Shown here: positions 6,823 through 12,166 of the stretch, in pieces
How positions within the stretch are numbered: the stretch's first letter is position 1
Layout: each line of letters opens with the position of its first letter
From: an uncultured Actinomycetes bacterium
GTDB lineage: Bacteria; Actinomycetota; Actinomycetes; S36-B12
Reading direction: 5' to 3'
Length of the DNA: 12,166 bases
Assembly (NCBI GenBank): GCA_937902285.1
Contig: CALGTB010000284.1
Coordinates: forward strand, 1 to 12,166
Notes under the pieces: generated by a model
Databases searched by the model: none
What the model was told of the DNA's origin: nothing
Seen by the model: only the letters and a program-made list of their open reading frames with translations
Made by a program: the position numbers and the translations under genes

Positions 6823-6828
6823 TACCCT
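6823..6828 (+). promoter_or_regulatory. Candidate -10 element of crp
   Basis: TACCCT fits TANNNT and would give a leader of about 45 nt containing the Shine-Dalgarno at 6871-6877. No -35 match is clear. CACAAT at 6837-6842 is an alternative -10. Confidence 0.3.
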
Positions 6829-6870
6829 GCATGCGACACAATGCCGCTAGCACGAGCCAGGGTCACGGCG

Positions 6871-6877
6871 AGAGGAG
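6871..6877 (+). promoter_or_regulatory. Ribosome binding site of crp
   Basis: AGAGGAG ends 4 nt before the ATG at 6882. It decides this start over an in-frame ATG at 6774, which would add 36 residues unlike the family and overlap nth. Confidence 0.7.
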
Positions 6878-6881
6878 CGGC

Positions 6882-7556
6882 ATGGACGACGTCTTCATGC
6901 AGGCGCCGCTGTTCGCTGCGCTCGACCCCGAAGGCGCCGCCGCGTTGCGCAGCTCGCTCAAGGAGACCGTCGTCGCCAAGGGCGAGTCGCTCTTCAACGA
7001 GGGCGAGCCGGGCGACCGGATGTACGTGATCCTCGAGGGCAAGGTCAAGCTCGGGCAGACGTCGAGCGACGGACGCGAGAGCCTGCTCGGCGTGCTCGGC
7101 CCCGGCGAGATGTTCGGCGAGCTCAGCCTGTTCGATCCCGGCGTCCGCACCTCCACCGCCACCGCTCTCACCGATGCCCTCGTGCTCGGGATGGGCAACG
7201 ACCAGCTGCGGCCGTGGCTCGCGGGCCGGCCCGAGGTGGCCGCCGCGCTGCTGCAGGCGCTCGCGCGTCGGCTGCGACGCACCAACGAGGCGATGGCCGA
7301 TCTCGTGTTCTCCGACGTGCCCGGACGCGTGGCCAAGGCACTCATGGACCTCGGCGAGAAGTTCGGCACGGTGACGCCCGAGGGGCTCATGGTCACCCAC
7401 GACATGACGCAGGAGGAGCTGGCCCAGCTGGTCGGAGCCTCGCGCGAGACCGTGAACAAGGCGCTGGCCGACTTCGCCCAGCGCGGCTGGATCCGGCTCG
7501 AGACCCGTCAGGTGCTCATCCTCGACGTGGAGCGCCTAGGCCGCCGCGCCCGCTAG
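6882..7556 (+). CDS. crp: Crp/GlxR-type cAMP receptor transcription factor
   Basis: The protein has 224 residues, as I recall for M. tuberculosis Crp (Rv3676), with extended similarity along its length. The cyclic-nucleotide-binding beta-roll spans about 10-115, with FNEGEPGDRMYVILEGKVK (38-56). The phosphate-binding cassette FGELSLFDPGVRTSTA (78-93) includes Glu80, Arg89 and Ser91, so cAMP binding is expected. The C-helix carries RRLRRTNEAMADL (129-141). The C-terminal winged helix-turn-helix is TQEELAQLVGASRETVNKAL (176-195), the recognition helix being strongly conserved in this group. It is a global regulator of carbon, respiration and stress genes. It is transcribed alone, divergent from nth and convergent with the MBL gene. 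I found no clear TGTGA-N6-TCACA self-site in its upstream region. Confidence 0.96.
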   Translation: MDDVFMQAPLFAALDPEGAAALRSSLKETVVAKGESLFNEGEPGDRMYVILEGKVKLGQTSSDGRESLLGVLGPGEMFGELSLFDPGVRTSTATALTDALVLGMGNDQLRPWLAGRPEVAAALLQALARRLRRTNEAMADLVFSDVPGRVAKALMDLGEKFGTVTPEGLMVTHDMTQEELAQLVGASRETVNKALADFAQRGWIRLETRQVLILDVERLGRRAR

Positions 7557-7560
7557 CCAG

Positions 7561-7607
7561 CCCCGTCCCCTCGCACGTCCCCCGCCCCCTCGTCCCGTCC
7601 CGTCCCC
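7561..7607. other. C-rich tract: rut-like on plus strand, G-quadruplex-capable on minus
   Basis: Seven runs of three to five C occur, at 7561-7564, 7567-7570, 7579-7583, 7585-7589, 7594-7596, 7599-7601 and 7604-7607. The last five have loops of 1, 4, 2 and 2 nt, so the minus strand meets the usual G-quadruplex pattern. GTCCC is tandemly repeated three times at 7592-7606. There is no A from 7579 to 7612. It begins 5 bp past the crp stop, and crp mRNA reading through it would be C-rich and G-poor, as Rho utilisation sites are. Confidence 0.5.
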
Positions 7608-7609
7608 TT

Positions 7610-7674
7610 CCGATGCCTCGTCACGTGTGGTCAGGAAACGGCGCCAGAATCCGCCACGACTGACGACGCATCGG
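7610..7674. terminator. Long imperfect hairpin between convergent genes, likely bidirectional terminator
   Basis: The left arm reads CCGATGC C TCGTCA CGTG (7610-7627). The right arm reads CACG AC TGACGA C GCATCGG (7655-7674). Seventeen base pairs form with one C-C mismatch and a 2-nt bulge, enclosing a loop of about 27 nt that itself contains GGCGCC. It lies between the stops of crp and the MBL-fold gene, where a shared terminator would be expected. No U-tract follows on either strand, which is common among GC-rich actinobacterial terminators. Confidence 0.55.
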
Positions 7675-7686
7675 TTGGGGGTGGCG

Positions 7687-8514
7687 CTACTGGGCGTCGA
7701 GGTCGGCGAGGTAGGCCAGCTGGGCGCGCACCGTCAGCTCCGCCGCCGGCCACACGGCCGTGGGCACGTCGGCGTAGACCACCTCGACGATCGACGCCGG
7801 CTCGGTCACCCCCGACTCGACCACCTCGCGCACCTCCGCCAGCCGCGCCAGCCGGTGCTCGAGGTACGCGTCCAGCAGTCCTCCCGGGTCGGCCACCACG
7901 GGACCGTGACCGGGGAGCAGGCGGACGACCCCCGACACGTCGACGAGGTCGCGCAGCCGCCGGAGGCTGTCGAGGTACTCCCCGAGCAGGCCGTCCGGCC
8001 ACGCCACCAGCGACGTGCCGCGGCCGAGCACCGTGTCGCCGGTGAGCACGCTCCCGTCGTGCGGCACGAGCATCGAGACGCTGTCGCCGCTGTGCCCGGG
8101 GGTGGCCACGACCTCGATGGTCCACCCCCCGAGGTCGACCACGTCGCCGCCGGCCAGGCCCTCGTCGCCGAGCCGGTGCTCGGGGTCGAGCGCCCGCACA
8201 CCCACGCGGCAGGCCGCAGCCAGCGTCCGGGCTCCCTCGGCGTGATCGACATGACCGTGCGTCAGCAGCACCTGCGCCACCCGGCCGTGCTGCTCGGCCC
8301 GGGCCCGGATGGCAGCCAGGTGGGCAGGATCATCAGGACCCGGGTCGACGACGACGACCTCCTCGCTGCCGGGGCCGCTGAGGAGCCAGGTGTTCGTGCC
8401 GTCGAGCGTCCACGGCGACGGGTTGGGGGCGAGGACGCAGTGCGCCGAGCCCGTGACCGTGCCTCCGGCCCAGGGGTCGGTCGACCCGCGCAGGGGAAGC
8501 ACCCGTCCGCTCAC
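7687..8514 (-). CDS. Metallo-beta-lactamase-fold hydrolase (LACTB2-like)
   Basis: The protein has 275 residues. Its GTG start forms a GTGA overlap with the stop of the upstream NUDIX gene. The two-metal MBL signature is complete: THGHVDH at 85-91 (His86, His88, Asp90, His91), His141 in TPGHSGDS, Asp160 in LTGDTVLG and His203 in LPGHGPVV. The C-terminal 60 residues look like the winged-helix tail of LACTB2-type proteins. LACTB2 relatives include ribonucleases and other small hydrolases, so RNA or a metabolite ester is possible; the substrate is not readable from the sequence. It corresponds to Rv3677c and is the last gene of the DUF4177-ridA-NUDIX-MBL operon, ending about 130 bp from crp. Confidence 0.9.
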   Translation of the reverse strand: MSGRVLPLRGSTDPWAGGTVTGSAHCVLAPNPSPWTLDGTNTWLLSGPGSEEVVVVDPGPDDPAHLAAIRARAEQHGRVAQVLLTHGHVDHAEGARTLAAACRVGVRALDPEHRLGDEGLAGGDVVDLGGWTIEVVATPGHSGDSVSMLVPHDGSVLTGDTVLGRGTSLVAWPDGLLGEYLDSLRRLRDLVDVSGVVRLLPGHGPVVADPGGLLDAYLEHRLARLAEVREVVESGVTEPASIVEVVYADVPTAVWPAAELTVRAQLAYLADLDAQ

Positions 8515-9263
8515 GACAGCTCCTTCGGGAACGTCAGGCCGTCCGTCTCCTTCGTATGCGGGGCGTCGACCGCATCGATGATCACCTCGCCCGTGCGGTC
8601 ATGCACGAGTGCCCACCGTGACGACCCGTCGGGGCGCACGAGCCGCCGGGGCAGCAGCGGGACCACCGGGCGGATGGCGGCGTCGGCCAGGGCCTCGGCG
8701 GCCGATCCGAATCCGGTCAGGTAGCCCAGCGTCGCCTCCGTGGGGGGCAGCATGGCGAGCTCTCCAGCACGGCGGGCGTCGAGCGCGGCCTGGGGCGCGA
8801 TCCAGAACGCGGAGTCGGCCTCCGTCGTGCTGAGGATGGCGTCCTGGCCCGCGGGCAGGACGGCCATGAAGAAGCGCACGTCGTAGCGCTTGCCCTCCAT
8901 CTCAGGCGTCACCCAGTGGTCGGCGACGGGCAGGACGGCGGGGTCGATGACGAGCCGGCCATCAGGCCCCGGCTCGACGAGGCTGACGCCGCACTCCTCG
9001 GCGACCTCGCGGACCGCGCAGGAGTAGAGGGCGACCAGGCCGCGGACGTCCGTGCTCGCCCGCTCTGCCAGGGCCGCGACATCGGCGGGGGGAACCGTGA
9101 AGTCGACGGGCGCCTCGTAGTCGGCCTCGTCGACGCGCCCGCCTGGGTAGACGTGCATGAGCGGGGCGAAGGCCATGGTGGTGACCCGTCGCAGGAGGTA
9201 GGTCTCGAGTCCCTGCTCGGAGTCCCGCAGCAGGATGACGGTGGACGCCGCGCGCGGGCTCAC
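8511..9263 (-). CDS. NUDIX hydrolase, NUDT19-like with split Nudix box
   Basis: The protein has 250 residues. The GTG start abuts the RidA stop with no gap. The Nudix box is present but split. YPGGRVDEAD is at 39-48, and the REVAEECGV half is at 85-93, with about 36 residues inserted between, including a VPPADVAALAERA helix. This layout is seen in NUDT19/RNA-pyrophosphohydrolase-like members, some of which hydrolyse CoA derivatives. All key box residues are present (Arg85, Glu86, Glu89, Glu90), so it should be active. A second NUDIX gene at 5390-6064 has a CoA-pyrophosphatase signature, so the locus holds two different NUDIX types. Mycobacteria lack this gene between the ridA and MBL homologues. 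The substrate is not known. Confidence 0.85.
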   Translation of the reverse strand: MSPRAASTVILLRDSEQGLETYLLRRVTTMAFAPLMHVYPGGRVDEADYEAPVDFTVPPADVAALAERASTDVRGLVALYSCAVREVAEECGVSLVEPGPDGRLVIDPAVLPVADHWVTPEMEGKRYDVRFFMAVLPAGQDAILSTTEADSAFWIAPQAALDARRAGELAMLPPTEATLGYLTGFGSAAEALADAAIRPVVPLLPRRLVRPDGSSRWALVHDRTGEVIIDAVDAPHTKETDGLTFPKELS

Positions 9264-9725
9264 CTAGCCGGCGATCTCGACGATCATCTCGACCTCGACG
9301 GGGGCGTCGAGCGGAAGCGAGGCGACGCCGACGGCCGAGCGGGCGTGCACCCCGGCCTCGCCGAACGCGTCCTTCAGCAGGTTGCTGGCGCCGTTGATGA
9401 CGGCGGGCTGACCCGTGAAGCCCGGGGCGCTGGCGACGAAGCCGACGACCTTGACCACCCGCACCACCCGGTCGAGGTCGACGACGGACGCGACGGCCGC
9501 GATCATGTTCAGCGCGCAGATCCGCGCCAGGTCGGCGGCCTCCTCGGGAGTGACCTCGGCTCCGACCTTCCCGGTGGCCGGCAGGGCGCCGTCGACGAAG
9601 GGCAGCTGTCCGGCCGTGTACACGAGGCTTCCGGTGACGGCGGCGGGCACGTAGGCGGCGACCGGTGGGACGAGCACCGGCACGGTCAGGCCCAGCGCGG
9701 CAAGGCGATCCTCGACAGTCGACAT
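9264..9725 (-). CDS. RidA-family protein lacking the deaminase arginine
   Basis: The protein has 153 residues; M. tuberculosis Rv3678c is of similar length. The ATG at 9725 lies 2 nt after the DUF4177 stop. The chorismate-mutase-like RidA fold shows in YTAGQLP (36-42), the VVKVVGFVASAPGF stretch (91-103) and the C-terminal HARSAVGVASLPLDAPVEVE (127-146). In RidA imine deaminases a catalytic Arg sits in VARLP near the C-terminus; here the motif is VASLP, with Ser136. This suggests a Rid subgroup without enamine/imine deaminase activity, perhaps binding another ligand. In-frame sequence further upstream overlaps the DUF4177 gene and was rejected. It is the second gene of the operon. Confidence 0.9.
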   Translation of the reverse strand: MSTVEDRLAALGLTVPVLVPPVAAYVPAAVTGSLVYTAGQLPFVDGALPATGKVGAEVTPEEAADLARICALNMIAAVASVVDLDRVVRVVKVVGFVASAPGFTGQPAVINGASNLLKDAFGEAGVHARSAVGVASLPLDAPVEVEMIVEIAG

Positions 9726-9727
9726 GG

Positions 9728-9889
9728 TCAGCCGTTCTCCCGCGCTCGCTTGAGGTAGGCCACCATGTTCTCGGGGTTCGGCCCCGGGACCACCTGCACC
9801 AGCTCCCAGCCGTCCTGGCCCCACGTGTCGAGGATCTGCTTGGTCGCGTGGACGAGCAGGGGGACGGTCACGTACTCCCATGTGGTCAT
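9728..9889 (-). CDS. Small DUF4177-like protein, Rv3678A homologue
   Basis: This 53-residue protein reads MTTWEYVTVPLLVH, then ATKQILDTWGQDGWELVQ, then VVPGPNPENMVAYLKRARENG. The WEY...VP beta-strand, the WGQDGWELV helix-turn and the MVAYLKR strand are the DUF4177 pattern of a small alpha-beta fold. It matches the short Rv3678A protein between Rv3678c and Rv3679. Its function is unknown. It is the first gene of the minus-strand operon and its stop lies 2 nt before the RidA start. It is probably translated from a leaderless mRNA, since TAGGGT lies 6 nt before the ATG and no Shine-Dalgarno is present. It is short enough to be missed by gene callers. Confidence 0.9.
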   Translation of the reverse strand: MTTWEYVTVPLLVHATKQILDTWGQDGWELVQVVPGPNPENMVAYLKRARENG

Positions 9890-9895
9890 GCGCCG

Positions 9896-9901
9896 ACCCT
9901 A
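9896..9901 (-). promoter_or_regulatory. -10 element of the DUF4177 operon, leaderless-type
   Basis: On the minus strand the sequence reads TAGGGT, CGGCGC, then ATG at 9889. The hexamer fits TANNNT and the gap to the start codon is 6 nt. No -35 is obvious. Confidence 0.5.
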
Positions 9902-9931
9902 GCCCGTCCGGCTTGATCGGCCGCAGCGGAA

Positions 9932-9937
9932 TAGGCT
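9932..9937 (+). promoter_or_regulatory. -10 element of the ATPase operon, leaderless-type
   Basis: The sequence reads TAGGCT, GATGAG, then GTG at 9944. The hexamer fits TANNNT, with a 6-nt gap. A GAG just before the GTG is too close to be a good Shine-Dalgarno. TTGATC at 9913-9918 resembles a -35 but is only 13 nt away. Confidence 0.45.
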
Positions 9938-9943
9938 GATGAG

Positions 9944-10975
9944 GTGACTCGTCCCGCGGCTTCGGTGCCGTCCACCGACCGCGCGGCAGCGGCGCGCAAG
10001 TGGCCGGGGGTCAACCTCCATGTGGTCTCGGGCAAGGGGGGCACCGGCAAGACCACGATGGCCGCCGCGCTCGCCCTCGCGCTGGCCCGCGACGGCAGGC
10101 GCACCCTGCTCATCGAGGTCGAGGGACGTCAGGGCATCGCGCAGCTGTTCGACGTGCCGCCACTCCCCTACGAGGAGCGCAAGGTGGCGGTCGCCCCCGG
10201 CGGCGGAGAGGTGTGGGCGCTCGCCGTCGACGCGCAGGAGGCCCTGCTCGACTACCTGGAGTCGTTCTACAACCTGCGCCGTGCCGGCACCGCGCTGCGC
10301 AAGATGGGTGCCGTCGACTTCGCCACCACGATCGCCCCCGGCCTCCGCGACGTGCTGCTCACCGGCAAGGCCGTCGAGGTGGTCCGGCGCAAGGAGAAGA
10401 ACGGCCCGGACGCCTACGACGCCGTCATCCTCGACGCCCCGCCGACCGGTCGCATCTCCAAGTTCCTCAACGTGAACTCGGAGGTGTCGGGACTGGCCAA
10501 GGCAGGGCCGATCCGCAAGCACGCCGACCTCGTCATGAACGTCATCGCGTCTCCGCAGACGCTCGTCCACCTCGTCACCCTGCTCGAGGAGATGCCCGTC
10601 CAGGAGACGATCGACGGCATCGCCGAGCTCGAGCAGAACCACCTGCCGGTGGGCGCCGTCATGGTCAACATGACCAGGCCTCCCCTGCTCACGGATGCGC
10701 AGCTGCTCATGGCCGAGCACGACACCCTCCCCGCGGAGGCCATCCGGGCCGCCCTGGGCGCGGCCGGACTGTCCGCCCACGAGGACGAGATCCTGCCGGC
10801 GCTGCTCGCCGAGGCGTCCGACCACGCCCAGCGCGTGGCCCTCGAGCGCCGCGAGATGGAGCGCATCGAGGACCTCGACCTCCCGACGTTCGTCCTCCCG
10901 CTGCTCAGCGGCGGCATCGACCTGGGCGGGCTCTACGAGCTGGCCGACATCCTCACGGCCGGGGGTGTGCGATGA
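9944..10975 (+). CDS. ArsA/Get3-like ATPase, first subunit (Rv3679/BagA-like)
   Basis: The protein has 343 residues and a GTG start. It is a P-loop ATPase of the ArsA/Get3 group. The deviant Walker A motif SGKGGTGKTT is at 29-38, with signature Lys31 and catalytic Lys36. The switch-type DAPPTG motif is at 164-169. Cysteine motifs for arsenite or zinc binding (CxxC) are absent, so it is not an arsenical pump subunit. The M. tuberculosis homologues Rv3679 and Rv3680 are described as a bacterial Get3-like pair (BagA and BagB) thought to form a heterodimer. The role of the pair here is inferred from that family. The stop overlaps the next ATG (ATGA), supporting coupled translation of equal subunits. 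It diverges from the DUF4177 operon. Confidence 0.93.
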   Translation: MTRPAASVPSTDRAAAARKWPGVNLHVVSGKGGTGKTTMAAALALALARDGRRTLLIEVEGRQGIAQLFDVPPLPYEERKVAVAPGGGEVWALAVDAQEALLDYLESFYNLRRAGTALRKMGAVDFATTIAPGLRDVLLTGKAVEVVRRKEKNGPDAYDAVILDAPPTGRISKFLNVNSEVSGLAKAGPIRKHADLVMNVIASPQTLVHLVTLLEEMPVQETIDGIAELEQNHLPVGAVMVNMTRPPLLTDAQLLMAEHDTLPAEAIRAALGAAGLSAHEDEILPALLAEASDHAQRVALERREMERIEDLDLPTFVLPLLSGGIDLGGLYELADILTAGGVR

Positions 10976-12165
10976 CGCGCCGCACGTTCGCGAAGGCGCC
11001 GGGCCTCGACATCGACGCGATCCTGGGCAACCGCGACATCCACATCATCGTGTGCACGGGCGCCGGCGGCGTCGGCAAGACGACCACGGCTGCCGCCCTG
11101 GGCCTGCGGGCCGCCGAGATGGGGCGCAGCGTCTGCGTGCTCACCATCGACCCCGCCAAGCGCCTCGCGCAGGCGATGGGGCTGTCGTCCCTCGACAACA
11201 CCCCGCGGCAGGTGCCGGGGGTCTGCGCCCCGGACGGGTCCGGATCGCTGTTCGCGATGATGCTCGACATGAAGCGGACCTTCGACGAGGTCGTCGAGGG
11301 GCATGCCGACCAGGCCCGGGCCGAGCAGATCCTCAGCAATCCCTTCTACCAGACCCTGTCGTCCTCGTTCGCCGGCACGCAGGAGTACATGGCCATGGAG
11401 AAGCTCGGCCAGCTCCGCGTGCGCGCGGAGGAGGAGGGCACCTGGGACCTCATCGTCGTCGACACTCCCCCGTCGCGCAGCGCCCTGGACTTCCTCGACG
11501 CACCCGCCCGGCTCGGATCCTTCCTCGATGGCCGCTTCATCCGGATCCTCACGGCGCCGGCACGCGGGGCGGGCAAGGGCATCGGACGGATCGTGGGCAT
11601 GGGCTTCGGCATCTTCACCGGCGTGCTCAGCAAGATCCTCGGCGCCCAGGTTCTCTCGGACGTCGGATCGTTCGTGGCCGCCATCGACACGACGTTCGGG
11701 GGGTTCCGCGAGCGCGCCGACGAGACCTACGCCCTGCTCAAGGACTCCGGGACCTCGTTCGTGGTCATCGCCGCACCCGAGCGCGACGCGCTGCGCGAGG
11801 CCGCGTACTTCGTCGAGCGGCTGCGCACCGACGACATGCCGCTCGCCGGACTGGTGCTCAACCGGGTGCAGCACCTCGACGACCCCGAGCTCACGTCCGA
11901 GCAGGCGGCAGCCGGCGCGCAGACGCTCGTCGAGCTGTCGGGGGAGGCCACCGGCGCGACCGCCGAGTCGCAGCGCCTCACCGCGGCGCTCCTGAGCCTG
12001 CACGCCCAGCGCATGAACCTGGCCGCACGGCAGCGGCACCTGGCCGACCGCTTCACGGCGGCCCATCCCGGCGTTCCGGTCAGTTCCGTCCCGGCCCTCG
12101 CCGAGGACGTGCACGATCTCGATGGCCTGCGGACGATCGGCGACCTGCTGGCGCAGTCGCTCTAG
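10972..12165 (+). CDS. ArsA/Get3-like ATPase, second subunit (Rv3680/BagB-like)
   Basis: The protein has 397 residues, with ATG at 10972 overlapping the upstream stop. The P-loop TGAGGVGKTT is at 29-38. The signature lysine of the deviant Walker A motif, present as Lys31 in the partner, is Ala31 here, while Lys36 remains. The Walker B/switch region is VVDTPPSRSALDFL at 162-175. TIDPAKRLAQAMG (58-70) is the ArsA-type post-P-loop motif. A glycine-rich hydrophobic stretch lies at about 198-226, with IGRIVGMGFGIFTGVLSKIL, and could be an amphipathic membrane or client-binding region. There is no CxxC metal site. With the first ATPase it probably forms an asymmetric heterodimer. The gene ends one base before the window end; a whiB-type gene would be the expected neighbour by mycobacterial order. 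Confidence 0.93.
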   Translation: MTRRTFAKAPGLDIDAILGNRDIHIIVCTGAGGVGKTTTAAALGLRAAEMGRSVCVLTIDPAKRLAQAMGLSSLDNTPRQVPGVCAPDGSGSLFAMMLDMKRTFDEVVEGHADQARAEQILSNPFYQTLSSSFAGTQEYMAMEKLGQLRVRAEEEGTWDLIVVDTPPSRSALDFLDAPARLGSFLDGRFIRILTAPARGAGKGIGRIVGMGFGIFTGVLSKILGAQVLSDVGSFVAAIDTTFGGFRERADETYALLKDSGTSFVVIAAPERDALREAAYFVERLRTDDMPLAGLVLNRVQHLDDPELTSEQAAAGAQTLVELSGEATGATAESQRLTAALLSLHAQRMNLAARQRHLADRFTAAHPGVPVSSVPALAEDVHDLDGLRTIGDLLAQSL

Positions 12166-12166
12166 C

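Noticed and set aside
6787..6881. Crp self-regulatory site upstream of crp
   Set aside because: TCAC and CACA pieces occur, but no pair has the TGTGA-N6-TCACA spacing.
9909..9923. Operator at CGGC-N7-GCCG between the divergent operons
   Set aside because: A 4-bp GC arm is expected by chance in this composition.
10000..10971. In-frame upstream extension that would fuse onto the second ATPase
   Set aside because: The extension is an Arg/Pro-rich shadow of the first ATPase. The ATG at 10972 gives a complete ATPase beginning shortly before its P-loop and an ATGA overlap.
1..12166. tRNA, rRNA, CRISPR array, insertion sequence or attachment site
   Set aside because: No long repeats, cloverleaf-like sequences, transposase or integrase motifs were seen on either strand.

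Overview
This is a GC-rich window with the codon use and short gene spacing of an actinobacterium. Its gene order closely follows the Mycobacterium tuberculosis Rv3669-Rv3680 neighbourhood: holin-X membrane protein, EphE-like hydrolase, MarP protease, NUDIX, endonuclease III, Crp, metallo-beta-lactamase-fold hydrolase, RidA-like protein, DUF4177 protein and two ArsA/Get3-like ATPases. Differences from mycobacteria point to a non-mycobacterial actinobacterium, perhaps a Nocardioidaceae member; the genus cannot be fixed from the sequence alone. These differences are an extra NUDIX gene, no thioredoxin gene beside the protease, and an inserted tetR-MFS pair.

Layout. Positions 3-131 hold the C-terminal tail of an NhaA-type antiporter. 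Positions 162-1921 are a tight plus-strand operon: holin-X membrane protein, alpha/beta-hydrolase and DUF309 protein. Positions 1928-4160 hold a TetR repressor and a divergent 14-TM MFS exporter sharing an AT-rich operator region. Positions 4183-6786 are a minus-strand operon read nth, CoA-pyrophosphatase NUDIX, marP. Positions 6882-7556 encode a Crp of 224 residues. A 130-bp convergent gap follows, with a C-rich tract and a long imperfect hairpin. Positions 7687-9889 are a minus-strand operon read DUF4177, RidA-like, NUDIX, MBL-fold. Positions 9944-12165 are a plus-strand pair of ArsA/Get3-like ATPases.

How the genes fit together. Most of the region is an envelope, acid and redox homeostasis and housekeeping repair locus of the actinobacterial core, not a mobile island. 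Only the tetR-MFS pair looks like an acquired cassette. Many genes overlap by 1-4 nt or abut, so translational coupling is extensive. Four transcription-unit starts (tetR, nth, DUF4177, first ATPase) lack a good Shine-Dalgarno and each has a TANNNT -10 element exactly 6 nt upstream of the start codon, the arrangement expected of leaderless mRNAs.

The points most worth a second look are the alpha/beta-hydrolase with glycine at its nucleophile position, the asymmetric P-loops of the paired ATPases, the face-to-face leaderless promoters at 9890-9943, the overlapping half-site ladder in front of tetR/MFS, and the hairpin plus G-quadruplex-capable tract between crp and the MBL operon. I see no phage, transposon, CRISPR or RNA gene.
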